A stretch of DNA of 64,000 nt, from contig JAZOOD010000057.1 of NCBI GenBank assembly GCA_045654805.1, positions 1 to 64,000 of the forward strand, given 5' to 3'. Source of the DNA: CAZNKU01 sp045654805 (GTDB lineage: Bacteria; Bacillota; Clostridia; Monoglobales; Firm-18). A model generated the notes under the pieces. The model worked only from the letters and a program-made list of their open reading frames with translations, was not told where the DNA came from and searched no databases. The translations under genes and the position numbers were made by a program. Below are positions 34,145 through 43,720 of the stretch, piece by piece. Each line of letters starts with the position of its first letter. Position 1 is the stretch's first letter.

Positions 34145-35293
34145 CTATTTAATCTTTTCCTTTAATTTTTCAAGGAATCCTTTCTTTTGCTGAAAATTAT
34201 CAAGCCCCAATGATTCGCCAAATTCCTCAAGCTTTTTCTTCTGCTTTGCATTTAATTTCTTTGGAACTTCCACCATTATCTTGACATACTGGTCGCCGCG
34301 ACCTCCGCCGCGAAGTCTTTCAATACCCTCATTACGCAATCTAAATGACGTGCCGTTTTGCGTACCTTCAGGAATTTTAAGTTTAACCTTGCCGTGTAAT
34401 GTAGCAACCTCAAGTTCAGCACCCAAAGTAGCCTCTATAAACGTTATAGGCATTGTGCAGTACACGTCATATCCATTACGGGTAAATATTTTATCAGGCT
34501 TAATCAATACCGTTACATAAACATCGCCATTTGGTCCGCCATTCTTGCCTCTGTTGCCTTCCCCGCGCAATGTCAATGTCTGTCCGTGGTCAATACCTGC
34601 AGGAATTTTAACGTTAATCTTTTTAGTCTTTCTTTCCTGACCGCTGCCACTACACTTAGAACATTTTTCTTTAATAATGCTTCCGCGTCCGCCACAAGCA
34701 GAACAAGTAGTTGTGGACTGCATCATTCCAAGCATTGTACGTTTAACTACGTTTACAGTACCTCTGCCCTGACATGTAGGACAAGTTTCCGGAGAAGTAC
34801 CTTTTTTAGCACCGCTTCCTCCACATTCATCACAGTTTTCATATCTGCTTATGTTAAGGTCAACTGACGTACCCTTTGCAGCTTCTTCAAATGTAAGCTG
34901 AATAGTCTGTTCTATGTCACTACCTCTTTGAGGACCATTACGCCTTGCGGCACCTGATGATGCTCCACCACCAAAAAACGAGCCAAAAATATCGCCCAAG
35001 TCAACGTCCATTCCGCCAAATCCGCCAAATCCACCGAATCCGCCGCCACCAAATCCGCCCTGTTCGTCTACACCCGCGTGACCGAACTGGTCGTATTTAG
35101 CTCTTTTATCACTATCGCTAAGTATCGCATACGCCTCATTAACTTCTTTGAAGTTAGCCTCTGCCTTCTTATCATCCGGATTAAGGTCGGGATGATATTT
35201 TTTAGCAAGCTTGCGGTATGCTTTTTTTATTTCATCATCTGAAGCACCTTTGGATAATCCAAGGACTTCGTAATAATCTCTTTTATTTGCCAA
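34145..35293 (-). CDS. dnaJ: Chaperone DnaJ
   Basis: Type I Hsp40. The 382 residues contain the J domain with HPD (KKYHPDLN), a Gly/Phe-rich linker, the four zinc-finger repeats (CDECGGSG, CPTCQGRG, CSACGGRG, CSKCSGSG) and the C-terminal client-binding domain. I choose TTG 35293 as start: GAGGTG lies upstream and the product becomes (M)ANKRDYYEVLGL, the family opening. It delivers clients to DnaK. Confidence 0.96.
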   Translation of the reverse strand: MANKRDYYEVLGLSKGASDDEIKKAYRKLAKKYHPDLNPDDKKAEANFKEVNEAYAILSDSDKRAKYDQFGHAGVDEQGGFGGGGFGGFGGFGGMDVDLGDIFGSFFGGGASSGAARRNGPQRGSDIEQTIQLTFEEAAKGTSVDLNISRYENCDECGGSGAKKGTSPETCPTCQGRGTVNVVKRTMLGMMQSTTTCSACGGRGSIIKEKCSKCSGSGQERKTKKINVKIPAGIDHGQTLTLRGEGNRGKNGGPNGDVYVTVLIKPDKIFTRNGYDVYCTMPITFIEATLGAELEVATLHGKVKLKIPEGTQNGTSFRLRNEGIERLRGGGRGDQYVKIMVEVPKKLNAKQKKKLEEFGESLGLDNFQQKKGFLEKLKEKIK

Positions 35294-35378
35294 ATTACTC
35301 ACCTCTAAGCACACGAAAGTTAAACTCCGAATGCCCTAAATTTATAAATTTGCACACTTTTATTGTGCTTAAGCACAA

Positions 35379-35408
35379 CAAACAAGCCCGCTTACGGACT
35401 TGTTTATT
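35379..35408 (-). terminator. Terminator after dnaK
   Basis: On the minus strand AACAAG-CCG pairs with CGG-CTTGTT over a TAAG loop, followed by TGTTGTG. A further palindrome GTGCTTAAGCAC lies at 35365-35376. Partial readthrough into dnaJ is likely. Confidence 0.6.
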
Positions 35409-35421
35409 GTAAATGGTTTAA

Positions 35422-37254
35422 TTACTGATTGTCGTCAACAGTGTACTCTGCATCAACTGTGTTTTCATCAGCACCTGCTGACTGCTGAGCGCCTGCACCG
35501 TTGTCAGGTGTCCCCTCAGGCTGCGCTTGCTGATACATCTTTGTTGCGATTTCACCGAATTTCTTTTCCAATTCTTCTGTTGCAACTTTAATTTTGTCAG
35601 TATCCTCTGTCTTAAGAGCATCCTTAACCTTATCAACCTCTGCCTGAATTGTAGCCTTTTCTTCAGCGGAAATCTTGTCACCGATTTCTCCCAAAGCCTT
35701 TTCACTCTGGAATACAAGTCCTTCAGCCTTATTCTTGATTTCCACCTTTTCTTTAGCCTTTTTATCCTCTTCGGCAAATTTCTCTGCATCTTCTACAGCC
35801 TTGTTAATTTCTTCTTCAGAAAGGTTAGAGCTTGCAGTAATCGTAATCTTTTGAGAAGCACCTGTACCAAGGTCTTTTGCAGATACATTAACAATACCGT
35901 TAGCATCGATATCAAAAGTTACTTCAATCTGTGGCACACCTCTTGGAGCAGGAGCGATACCTGAAAGTTCAAAGTGACCAAGTGATTTATTGTATGCAGC
36001 CATTTCTCTTTCACCTTGCAAAACGTTTATTGTAACGCTTGGCTGGTTGTCTGAAGCAGTAGAATAAATTCTGCTCTTCTTTGTAGGAATTGTAGTATTT
36101 CTTTCAATAATTTTGTTGCAAATACCGCCTTCTGTTTCGATACCAAGTGAAAGTGGGGTTACATCCAAAAGCAATACGCCCTTAACGTCACCGCCAAGTA
36201 CACCGCCCTGAATTGCCGCACCTACTGCAACACATTCGTCAGGATTGATACCCTTTGTAGGGTCCTTGTCAATAATCTTCTTAACTGCTTCCTGAACTGC
36301 AGGAATACGAGTTGAACCACCAACAAGCAAAATCTTGCTAATATCAGATGCTGCAAGACCGGAATCACGCAAAGCATTTCTAACAGGTTCCATTGTAGCT
36401 TCTACAAGGTCTGCTGTAATTTCGTCAAATTTAGCTCTTGTAATTGTGATGTCAAGGTGTTTAGGACCTGTTGCATCTGCTGTAATAAATGGCAAATTAA
36501 CGTTTGTTGAAGTTACACCCGAAAGATCTATTTTAGCCTTTTCAGCAGCTTCTGTCAAACGCTGAAGTGACATTTTGTCATTTCTAAGGTCAATACCATT
36601 ATCCTTTTTAAATTCATCTGCAAGGTAGTTAACGATTTTAGCATCAAAGTCGTCACCGCCAAGACGGTTGTTACCGCTTGTAGCCAAAACTTCGAATACA
36701 CCGTCAGCAATTTCAAGGATTGATACGTCGAATGTACCACCGCCAAGGTCGTAAACCATTATCTTTTCATCATTATCCTTATCAAGACCATAAGCTACTG
36801 CAGCAGCAGTAGGTTCGTTGATAATTCTTAAAACTTCAAGACCTGCAATTTTACCTGCATCTTTAGTAGCCTGACGGTGTGAGTCATTAAAATATGCAGG
36901 AACTGGAATAACTGCCTGTGTAACAGTTTCACCAAGATAAGCTTCTGCATCTGCCTTTAACTTTTGCAAAATCATTGCAGAAATTTCCGGTGGAGAAAAC
37001 TTTTTATCGTCAATACTTACACGTCTGTCTGTACCCATATCTCTTTTAATTGAAGCAATAGTTCTGTCAGGGTTTGCAACAGCCTGACGCTTTGCAATCT
37101 GACCAACAAGTCTTTCACCTGTTTTTGAAAAAGCAACAACTGATGATGTTGTTCTTGCGCCCTCTGCGTTAGGGATTACAACAGGCTCGCCGCCTTCCAT
37201 AACCGCTACGCATGAATTTGTAGTACCTAAGTCAATACCTATAATTTTACCCAT
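35422..37254 (-). CDS. dnaK: Chaperone DnaK (Hsp70)
   Basis: Hsp70 ATPase of 610 residues: nucleotide-binding domain opening with GIDLGTTNSCVAV, phosphate loop VYDLGGGTFDVSIL, substrate-binding domain and a lid rich in Lys/Glu ending with a short acidic tail. It works with DnaJ and GrpE, encoded beside it, and refolds unfolded proteins. It follows grpE by 30 bases. Confidence 0.97.
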   Translation of the reverse strand: MGKIIGIDLGTTNSCVAVMEGGEPVVIPNAEGARTTSSVVAFSKTGERLVGQIAKRQAVANPDRTIASIKRDMGTDRRVSIDDKKFSPPEISAMILQKLKADAEAYLGETVTQAVIPVPAYFNDSHRQATKDAGKIAGLEVLRIINEPTAAAVAYGLDKDNDEKIMVYDLGGGTFDVSILEIADGVFEVLATSGNNRLGGDDFDAKIVNYLADEFKKDNGIDLRNDKMSLQRLTEAAEKAKIDLSGVTSTNVNLPFITADATGPKHLDITITRAKFDEITADLVEATMEPVRNALRDSGLAASDISKILLVGGSTRIPAVQEAVKKIIDKDPTKGINPDECVAVGAAIQGGVLGGDVKGVLLLDVTPLSLGIETEGGICNKIIERNTTIPTKKSRIYSTASDNQPSVTINVLQGEREMAAYNKSLGHFELSGIAPAPRGVPQIEVTFDIDANGIVNVSAKDLGTGASQKITITASSNLSEEEINKAVEDAEKFAEEDKKAKEKVEIKNKAEGLVFQSEKALGEIGDKISAEEKATIQAEVDKVKDALKTEDTDKIKVATEELEKKFGEIATKMYQQAQPEGTPDNGAGAQQSAGADENTVDAEYTVDDNQ

Positions 37255-37284
37255 AATATAATCATCCTTTCTGATTTAACTAAA

Positions 37285-37809
37285 TTAATTTGCAACCTTA
37301 ACGGTTGAGTGTCTTATGACCTTGTCTTTATATACATAGCCCTTCATAAATTCTTCTACAATAATTTCTTCACCATCTATTGCTTCATCATCAACGTGCA
37401 TTACTGCATTGTGCATATTTGGATCAAATTTTTCCCCAACTGCTTTTATTTCCTCGACACCGATAGATGTCAGTGCTTCGATAAACTGTCTTTCAACAAG
37501 CTTTATACCTTCCAAAAGTTGTTTTGCATCGTCGCTTGATACCTCAACAGCCGTAGCTCTGGACAGATTATCCACGAATGGAAGTATTTGTTCTATAACC
37601 TCAGCAACAGAATTTGTATATATCTGCACCTTTTCCTTTGTGGTACGTCTTTTAAAGTTATCATATTCAGCTGCAAGTCTTAAGTATTTTTCATTGAGCT
37701 CAGCTAATGGGTCAACTTCTTCTACTTCTTCAGTTGCTTCCTCTACTGTTTCTTCTACTGTTTCCTGTTCCATTTCCTCAGTATTTTCCATATCCTTTTC
37801 CTTATTCAT
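37285..37809 (-). CDS. grpE: Nucleotide exchange factor GrpE
   Basis: The 174-residue protein has a long acidic N-terminal stretch (repeated Glu/Val runs about residues 8-45), a coiled coil (EKYLRLAAEYDNFKRR) and the C-terminal beta domain with GEKFDPNMHNAV. It releases ADP from DnaK. ATG 37809 is preceded by AAAGGAGG; the frame runs further upstream into hrcA. It overlaps hrcA by 8 bases. Confidence 0.95.
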   Translation of the reverse strand: MNKEKDMENTEEMEQETVEETVEEATEEVEEVDPLAELNEKYLRLAAEYDNFKRRTTKEKVQIYTNSVAEVIEQILPFVDNLSRATAVEVSSDDAKQLLEGIKLVERQFIEALTSIGVEEIKAVGEKFDPNMHNAVMHVDDEAIDGEEIIVEEFMKGYVYKDKVIRHSTVKVAN

Positions 37810-38848
37810 TATTTTCGCCTCCTTTACCGTCAGGCAACAGATGTTCAAATTGCTGTGTCAAAAATTCTATATTTGAAACCGCCTTTGAATAATTCATCCT
37901 TGTAGGCCCGACCAATCCTATTATTCCATATCCCTTATTGCCCGCATTATAAGGTGAAAGTATTATGGAACAATCTTTAAGCTCAACCACATCGTTTTCA
38001 TCGCCTATGATTATCTTGACCTTTTTGTTTTCACCTAATGCAATAGCCTTATGGATATTGTTTTTGTTGTCTAAAAATTCTAAAAGTTCCTTTGCCTTTG
38101 ATACGTTACTATATTCAGGGAAGCTTAAAAGGTTTGTAACACCCTTTGTAAATACCTCGGAATCATCAAGAGACTCTATACATTCATTGATGAAATCCAA
38201 AATACTCATTAGAATGTTTTTGTGTTCCTGCATACCGTCTTGAACTTCAGTAATTTTTGAAAGATTGATTTTGTCGGCAGTAAGACCAACAAGCTTTTCA
38301 TTAAGCATTGAAGATATCTTCATAGCGTCCTCTGCACTTATTTCAAAATCAAAAGTTATCTTCTTATTTTTCACTACATTTTTGTCAGTAACTACAATAA
38401 GTAAAGCCGTATGCTCATCGACAGGCACCATATGGAAGTTTTTAATATACCCCTGATTAGTACCCGGTGAAAAACCGATTACCGTATAATTGGTAAGTTT
38501 TGAATATATGTTTGCAACTTCCTGCACCATACTGTCTATGTTACTAATCTGAAGCTCCATCAACGATTGCATTTTTGAAAGCTCATTATTGGACATTTGA
38601 TATTGTGTCATCAATTTGTCGACATATACTCTGTAACCCATATTTGTGGGTATTCTTCCGGCAGAAGCATGAGGGCTTACTAAAAGTCCCATTTCCTCCA
38701 AATCTGCCATTTCATTACGGATAGTTGCAGAACTGATATTCATATCGCTAAGCTTGGATATCGTTCTAGACCCAACAGGCTCGGCAGTTTCAATGTAACT
38801 TTCAATTATAGCACCAAGTATCCGCCTTTTTCTTTCGCTCAGTTCCAC
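37802..38848 (-). CDS. hrcA: Heat-inducible repressor HrcA
   Basis: HrcA binds CIRCE operators and represses groE and dnaK operons when folded with the help of GroEL. The 348 residues have an N-terminal winged helix (RKRRILGAIIESYIETAEPV, then SSATIRNEMADLE) and the HrcA-type C-terminal domain, including GIIGLVGPTRMNYSKAVS. It is the first gene of the heat-shock operon and is autoregulated: a perfect CIRCE lies 19 bases before its start. Confidence 0.96.
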   Translation of the reverse strand: MELSERKRRILGAIIESYIETAEPVGSRTISKLSDMNISSATIRNEMADLEEMGLLVSPHASAGRIPTNMGYRVYVDKLMTQYQMSNNELSKMQSLMELQISNIDSMVQEVANIYSKLTNYTVIGFSPGTNQGYIKNFHMVPVDEHTALLIVVTDKNVVKNKKITFDFEISAEDAMKISSMLNEKLVGLTADKINLSKITEVQDGMQEHKNILMSILDFINECIESLDDSEVFTKGVTNLLSFPEYSNVSKAKELLEFLDNKNNIHKAIALGENKKVKIIIGDENDVVELKDCSIILSPYNAGNKGYGIIGLVGPTRMNYSKAVSNIEFLTQQFEHLLPDGKGGENNE

Positions 38849-38866
38849 ACCATCACCTCTACTCTG

Positions 38867-38893
38867 TTAGCACTCACCAAAGTCGAGTGCTAA
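38867..38893 (-). promoter_or_regulatory. CIRCE operator
   Basis: TTAGCACTC (38867-38875), 9-base spacer, GAGTGCTAA (38885-38893): the perfect HrcA binding site, placed between the promoter and hrcA. Confidence 0.98.
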
Positions 38894-38904
38894 TCACTAC
38901 ATAT

Positions 38905-38933
38905 AAGATACACCCAAAATGCCCTTTTGTCAA
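38905..38933 (-). promoter_or_regulatory. Sigma-A promoter of hrcA operon
   Basis: On the minus strand TTGACA (38933-38928), 17-base spacer, TATCTT (38910-38905), directly upstream of CIRCE so that HrcA blocks it. Confidence 0.75.
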
Positions 38934-39021
38934 TACCATTTACAATTTATTAATAATTTTTTCAAAATATCCTTTGAATTAAGTATCAACAATATTTTTC
39001 CAAAGTATTCCTATAAACTTA

Positions 39022-39050
39022 TTGCATTTCAAAGTAATAAATGTTACAAT
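39022..39050 (+). promoter_or_regulatory. Sigma-A-like promoter
   Basis: TTGCAT (39022-39027), 17-base spacer, TACAAT (39045-39050), 31 bases before the copper-amine-oxidase-N domain gene. Confidence 0.6.
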
Positions 39051-39081
39051 TAATATACACTAAAATTTAGGAGGAATTAAA

Positions 39082-39717
39082 ATGAAGAAAAGATTGCAGG
39101 GATTAATTATCGGTCTGATAATTGGCGTGATGATATCAAGTGTTGTTACTTTTGCTAAAAGCGGCACGGATTTAATTGAAGCGTGGTATTCAGATATCAA
39201 AATCTTTATTAATGGTCAAAAAATTAATCCTACAGACGTAAATGGCAATACTGTTGAGCCTTTTATTTATAACGGTACTACATATCTTCCTGTTCGAGCA
39301 GTAGGACAAGCCTTTGGTATGGATGTAGATTGGGATAATGATACAAAGACTGTTTATATCGGTGAAAAACCTTCTGATGGTTTGATTGATACAAATACTT
39401 CAAGTCCTACACTGGATACACTTATAGAAGAAGTATACAAAAGCGACTTTAAAGATCAAATTGAGGAATTCCGTAAACAAGGCATAATCTTAGAACTTTT
39501 ATCTCGCGGTAATTCATTGGTATATAAATGTACAGTAGAAATTGATGTTCCAGAAGAAATGATACCCGAACTACAGCTGTCGGTAAAAAATAGTTTGTCT
39601 TCAGTACGTGAAATGGTATCACCACTCTTTGATGAAGTTCCCATTATGGAATCTGTAATAATAGAATATTATGATATAGACAATACAAAATTGTATTCTG
39701 AAGAATTTACAAGATAA
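39082..39717 (+). CDS. Secreted or membrane-anchored protein with copper amine oxidase N-terminal domain
   Basis: The first 25 residues (KRLQGLIIGLIIGVMISSVV) are a signal peptide or uncleaved anchor. Residues about 38-95 form the small beta-alpha domain called Cu_amine_oxidN1: IKIFINGQKI, TYLPVRAVGQAFGMDVDWD, TKTVYIG. In Clostridia this domain is common on surface proteins and implies nothing about copper. The C-terminal 110 residues are unrecognised. AGGAGG precedes the ATG. It is monocistronic, between hrcA and sfsA. Confidence 0.75.
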   Translation: MKKRLQGLIIGLIIGVMISSVVTFAKSGTDLIEAWYSDIKIFINGQKINPTDVNGNTVEPFIYNGTTYLPVRAVGQAFGMDVDWDNDTKTVYIGEKPSDGLIDTNTSSPTLDTLIEEVYKSDFKDQIEEFRKQGIILELLSRGNSLVYKCTVEIDVPEEMIPELQLSVKNSLSSVREMVSPLFDEVPIMESVIIEYYDIDNTKLYSEEFTR

Positions 39718-39722
39718 ATTTT

Positions 39723-39755
39723 TAAAAGCCGAAGCGGAATGCTTCGGCTTTTCTA
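39723..39755. terminator. Bidirectional terminator
   Basis: AAAAGCCGAAGC pairs with GCTTCGGCTTTT over a GGAAT loop, shared by the convergent 39082-39717 gene and sfsA. Confidence 0.85.
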
Positions 39756-40433
39756 TATTTTTATAGGTACAAAGTTATTTATATCCAGACTATCTTCTTT
39801 TACAAAGCAATTTAATGCCAAAATATTAACTCCTTTATCATTTGCATTTTTTAAGGCTTCTGCAAATTCAGGATGAGTACACCTGTTTGATGTAAAGTAC
39901 TTTACCTTTTCAGTTTGTATAATAAATACTACAAAAGCCTCATAGCCGTCATCAATACAATTACAAAGCTCATTTAAATGTTTTACACCACGTTGTGTAG
40001 GTGCATCAGGGAACATTAATACACCATCTTTTTCTAAAGTAACACCCTTAATTTCTACAAATATCTTTCTATTATCTACCTCTATATAAAAGTCAAATCG
40101 AGAATCACCATATCTGCATTCAGCCTTTAAAACATCGATATCACCAAAATACTTACTTTTAAAAACCCATTCAGCAAAAACCTTATTCGGTGCCTGACTG
40201 TCTATGTTGTAAAGTTCATTACCTTTATAAACCGATATTATATCATATTTTGTTTTTCTTTTAGGATTATCAGATTCCTGAACATAAACAGTAGATTGAG
40301 GTATTAAAAGTTCCCTACACCTTCCTGTATTTTTAACGTGTACCAATTCCCTTTTACCCTCTATTTCTACATATGCAATAAACCGGTTTGGTCTTTCAAT
40401 AAATATTCCTTTTTTAACATTATTATAATTCAT
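39753..40433 (-). CDS. sfsA: SfsA family DNA/RNA nuclease
   Basis: SfsA proteins were named for sugar fermentation stimulation and have an OB-fold plus a PD-(D/E)xK-like nuclease domain. Visible family segments are FIERPNRFIAYVEI, GRCRELLIPQSTVYV and VEIKGVTLEKDGVLMFPDAPTQRG-like core (EIKG carries the nuclease Glu-x-Lys). With ATG 40433 the product is 226 residues, the normal size; the longer frame would overlap cysK. It is divergent from cysK. Confidence 0.88.
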   Translation of the reverse strand: MNYNNVKKGIFIERPNRFIAYVEIEGKRELVHVKNTGRCRELLIPQSTVYVQESDNPKRKTKYDIISVYKGNELYNIDSQAPNKVFAEWVFKSKYFGDIDVLKAECRYGDSRFDFYIEVDNRKIFVEIKGVTLEKDGVLMFPDAPTQRGVKHLNELCNCIDDGYEAFVVFIIQTEKVKYFTSNRCTHPEFAEALKNANDKGVNILALNCFVKEDSLDINNFVPIKI

Positions 40434-40482
40434 CACAATCACCAATTTAATTTTATCACAAAAATTACCGTCAAACAATAGT

Positions 40483-40511
40483 TTGACTAACAAATCGTGT
40501 TTTGGTATAAT
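40483..40511 (+). promoter_or_regulatory. Sigma-A promoter of cysK
   Basis: TTGACT (40483-40488), 17-base spacer, TATAAT (40506-40511), 20 bases before the start. Confidence 0.8.
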
Positions 40512-40531
40512 AATAAAAAGAGGTGAATTTA

Positions 40532-41461
40532 ATGAATATATATACATCTGCCGACCAATTAATTGGCAAAACTCCACTTTTGGAGCTTACACACATAGAA
40601 GAAAAGTTAGGACTTGGTGCAAAAATATTTGCTAAGCTTGAGTTTTTCAATCCCGCAGGGTCTGTTAAGGACAGAGTTGCAAAAGCAATGATAGACGACC
40701 TCGAAGCTAATGGAAAACTAAATAAAAACTCCGTAATAATTGAACCTACTAGCGGTAATACGGGAATAGGGCTTGCATCTGTGGCGGCGGCAAGAGGCTA
40801 TAAACTCATAATTGTAATGCCTGACACTATGTCTATAGAACGCAGACAGCTTATGAAGGCTTATGGTGCCGAACTTGTGCTTACAGAAGGAACAAAGGGA
40901 ATGACGGGTGCTATTGAAAAGGCTGAAGAACTTGCAAAAGAAATACCCTATAGCTATATTGCCGGTCAGTTTACAAATCCCGCAAATCCAAAAGCCCATT
41001 TTGAGACAACAGGACCGGAAATTTATGAGGATACTGACGGAAATATCGACATACTTGTTGCCGGTGTTGGTACAGGCGGTACGATAACTGGTGTGGGTGA
41101 ATATCTAAAATCCAAAAACCCTGATGTAAAAATTGTAGCCGTAGAGCCAAAGGATTCCCCTGTACTTTCCAAGGGAATTTCAGGCCCACACGGTATTCAA
41201 GGTATTGGGGCAGGTTTTGTACCGGAAGTGCTTAATACAGAAATATACGACGAAATAATAACAGTATCCACCGAGGATGCATTTGATGCGGGCAGATTGA
41301 CAGGTAAAATCGAGGGTATTTTAACAGGTATATCCTCAGGTGCGGCACTTTGGGTTGCAATAGAACTTGCAAAAAAACCTGAAAACAAGGACAAAAATAT
41401 TGTTGTAATACTTCCTGACACAGGTGACAGGTATCTTTCAACTCCAATGTTTAATGAATAA
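40532..41461 (+). CDS. cysK: Cysteine synthase A (O-acetylserine sulfhydrylase)
   Basis: Makes cysteine from O-acetylserine and sulfide with PLP. The 309 residues show the PLP lysine Lys46 in NPAGSVKDR, the substrate loop EPTSGNTGIGLA and the phosphate-binding GVGTGGTITG. ATG 40532 is preceded by AAGAGGTG; a GTG at 40523 lies on that site. Monocistronic with a strong terminator; no T-box or other leader is visible. Confidence 0.95.
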   Translation: MNIYTSADQLIGKTPLLELTHIEEKLGLGAKIFAKLEFFNPAGSVKDRVAKAMIDDLEANGKLNKNSVIIEPTSGNTGIGLASVAAARGYKLIIVMPDTMSIERRQLMKAYGAELVLTEGTKGMTGAIEKAEELAKEIPYSYIAGQFTNPANPKAHFETTGPEIYEDTDGNIDILVAGVGTGGTITGVGEYLKSKNPDVKIVAVEPKDSPVLSKGISGPHGIQGIGAGFVPEVLNTEIYDEIITVSTEDAFDAGRLTGKIEGILTGISSGAALWVAIELAKKPENKDKNIVVILPDTGDRYLSTPMFNE

Positions 41462-41462
41462 T

Positions 41463-41508
41463 AAAGGGCTGTAGCAAAATGAATTTCATTTTGCTACAGC
41501 TCATTTTT
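41463..41508. terminator. Long hairpin terminator of cysK and thiD
   Basis: GCTGTAGCAAAATGAA pairs with TTCATTTTGCTACAGC, followed by TCATTTTTTAT. It serves convergent cysK and thiD; the last codons of thiD (from 41494) lie in its 3' arm. Confidence 0.85.
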
Positions 41509-42285
41509 TATACAATAGATATGATTTAAAGGTCCTGATCCCTTACCCAAATTAAGCATAGCTCCAATTGCACCGGTCAAATATGCCTTTGCACATTTAA
41601 CTGATTCATAAACTCTCATCCCATGTGCAAGATTACACGCAATAGCAGATGACAAAGTACAACCTGTACCATGAGTATTTTGATTTTCAATTCTTTTAGT
41701 ATTAAACCAAATTATATCACCATTACTATACAGCAAATCAGATGCACTCTCCAAAATATGACCGCCTTTTATAAGAATATTTCCATTATAAATTCCTGAA
41801 ATTTTTTTTGCAGCTTTTATCATATCCTCCTGATTTTCTATAGTAAAACCAGATAATACCTCCGCCTCAGGAATGTTTGGGGTTATAATATCAGCCAATG
41901 GCAATAATTTTTCCAAAAGAACATTACAGGCATTATCTGAAATAAGCTTGTGTCCGCTTGTTGACACCATAACAGGGTCCAACACTATATTTCCAGCCTT
42001 ATATTCTTTTAATTTATGGGCAATAACGTCAATTATCTCCGCGGAAGAAACCATACCTATTTTTATTGCATCAGGGTATATATCAGTAAAAACAGCATCC
42101 ATTTGTTTACCGACAAATTCTGGTGTTGAATTTAATACATCCGTAACACCTAACGTATTTTGTGCTGTCAAAGCGGTTATAACGCTCATAGCATACATTT
42201 TATGTACTGTAATTGTCTTTATATCAGCCTGAATACCTGCACCACCGCTGCAGTCAGAGCCTGCAATTGTCAATACCTTTTTCAT
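41494..42285 (-). CDS. thiD: Hydroxymethylpyrimidine/phosphomethylpyrimidine kinase (salvage copy)
   Basis: Phosphorylates HMP to HMP-P and HMP-PP. The 263-residue ribokinase-fold enzyme starts KKVLTIAGSDCSGGAGIQAD, and has NTHGTGCTLSSAIACNLA with the catalytic-base region. It is the last gene of the salvage cluster thiW-thiM-thiE-thiD and abuts thiE with no spacing. A second thiD lies at 51.1 kb; the two are clearly homologous throughout, so this copy probably serves HMP imported by CytX. Confidence 0.93.
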   Translation of the reverse strand: MKKVLTIAGSDCSGGAGIQADIKTITVHKMYAMSVITALTAQNTLGVTDVLNSTPEFVGKQMDAVFTDIYPDAIKIGMVSSAEIIDVIAHKLKEYKAGNIVLDPVMVSTSGHKLISDNACNVLLEKLLPLADIITPNIPEAEVLSGFTIENQEDMIKAAKKISGIYNGNILIKGGHILESASDLLYSNGDIIWFNTKRIENQNTHGTGCTLSSAIACNLAHGMRVYESVKCAKAYLTGAIGAMLNLGKGSGPLNHIYCIKNEL

Positions 42286-42921
42286 CTACAAAATCCCCTT
42301 TTCTTTTGCCGAATTTCTTAATTCAATAGCCTCTGTGTACGGACTTTCCGCCTTCATTATGGCAGATACCACACATATTCCTGAAATATTAATCCCTTTT
42401 AATACATCTATGTTATCCTTATTAAGACCTCCTATTGCATTTACGGGAATGGGGACGGCTTTACATATATTATCAAGAGTTTTTGTTGATGTAAGTATTG
42501 TTTTTACCTTGGTTGTTGTAGGATATATTGCACCTACACCAAGATAATCCGCACCCTTGTTATATGCCTCAATTGCCTGGTCCACAGTTTTTGCCGTGGC
42601 ACCGATTATTTTATCTTTTCCCAATATTTTTCTTGCTATATCTATAGGCATATCACTTTGTCCAAGGTGAACACCCTCCGCATCTACAGCAATTGCCACA
42701 TCAAGCCTGTCATCAATTATTAAAGGCACGTGATATTTTTGTGTTAAGTTATGCACCTTTACACCGATTTCAATATATTCTTTTGTAGTTTTTTCCTTTT
42801 CACGAAGCTGTAATAAGGTTACACCACCCTTTAGTGCCTCCTCTGTTCTGTATAGAAATTCTTCTTCACTAAATCCTGCACTATCCGTAATAAAATACAG
42901 GCTTGTGTCAAACTTTTTCAA
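42286..42921 (-). CDS. thiE: Thiamine phosphate synthase (salvage copy)
   Basis: Joins HMP-PP and thiazole phosphate to thiamine phosphate. The 211-residue TIM barrel contains LLQLREKEKT, LIIDDRLDVAIA and LGVGAIYPTTTK. It overlaps thiM by 14 bases and abuts thiD. A second, very similar thiE at 52.6 kb shares long identical blocks, which points to duplication within the lineage. Confidence 0.94.
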   Translation of the reverse strand: MKKFDTSLYFITDSAGFSEEEFLYRTEEALKGGVTLLQLREKEKTTKEYIEIGVKVHNLTQKYHVPLIIDDRLDVAIAVDAEGVHLGQSDMPIDIARKILGKDKIIGATAKTVDQAIEAYNKGADYLGVGAIYPTTTKVKTILTSTKTLDNICKAVPIPVNAIGGLNKDNIDVLKGINISGICVVSAIMKAESPYTEAIELRNSAKEKGIL

Positions 42922-43720
42922 TATCCTTTCCCTCCATTTTTAAGTATTTTTTCACATCAGTATCAGACAGGACTGAAAGATTGTCAATAAGATTTATCAT
43001 AAAGCTTCCGTTTCCCTTATCTGTTACGGAAAGCTCTCCGCAAACCCCCAAAACCGCACAAGCAGTTAATACAGCATATATATTTTTGCAAACAGATAAA
43101 TAACAACCGCAAAGTGCCCCAAGCATACAACCCGTACCAGTAACATCCGCAAGCATAGGTGTGCCGTTTTTAACATACACAAGCTTTTTACCGTCTGTTA
43201 TTACATCGGTCTTTCCGCTTGCAAGAATAATGGTGTTATACTTGCAAGCCAACCCAACCGCCACATCACTTATGTTACTTATATCCAATGATAAATCTGC
43301 ATCCACACCTGCGGATTTGTAAGAGGAATTATAGAGTGCATTGATTTCCGAATAATTACCCTTTATCAATGTGGGCATATTCTTTTCCATAAGCTCATAT
43401 GCAAATTTCCGTCTTAATTCCGAACAGGCAATTCCAACCAAATCGACTACAACAGGTATGTTATTTTTACTCGCAACCTCCGATGAAATCATCATAGACT
43501 CCATCCTTACGTCAGTAATATTACCCAGGTTTAAAATAAGTGCTTTTGCAGTAGTTGTAATTTCAGCAACCTCCAAAGGATGCTCCGCCATCATAGGCCG
43601 TGCGCCTACGGCAAGAATAGCATTTGCACATTGATTTATGGAAATGGCGTTTGTAACACAATGAACAAGTGGCTTTTGCTCCTCTACCAGATTTCTGATC
43701 TCTTTTATCTGTTCTAACAT
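42908..43720 (-). CDS. thiM: Hydroxyethylthiazole kinase
   Basis: Phosphorylates salvaged thiazole alcohol to the form used by ThiE. The 270 residues show the opening LVHCVTNAISINQCANAILAV, the central KGNYSEI segment and DVTGTGCMLGALCG near the ATP site. It lies between thiW (overlap 7 bases) and thiE, so uptake and phosphorylation of thiazole are coupled. Confidence 0.94.
   Translation of the reverse strand: MLEQIKEIRNLVEEQKPLVHCVTNAISINQCANAILAVGARPMMAEHPLEVAEITTTAKALILNLGNITDVRMESMMISSEVASKNNIPVVVDLVGIACSELRRKFAYELMEKNMPTLIKGNYSEINALYNSSYKSAGVDADLSLDISNISDVAVGLACKYNTIILASGKTDVITDGKKLVYVKNGTPMLADVTGTGCMLGALCGCYLSVCKNIYAVLTACAVLGVCGELSVTDKGNGSFMINLIDNLSVLSDTDVKKYLKMEGKDIEKV

Noticed and set aside
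33198..41508. Similar GCTGTAGCA...TGCTACAGC hairpins at 33198 and 41468 as insertion-element ends
   Set aside because: Both sit exactly between convergent genes with T tracts and act as ordinary terminators; no transposase or target duplication.
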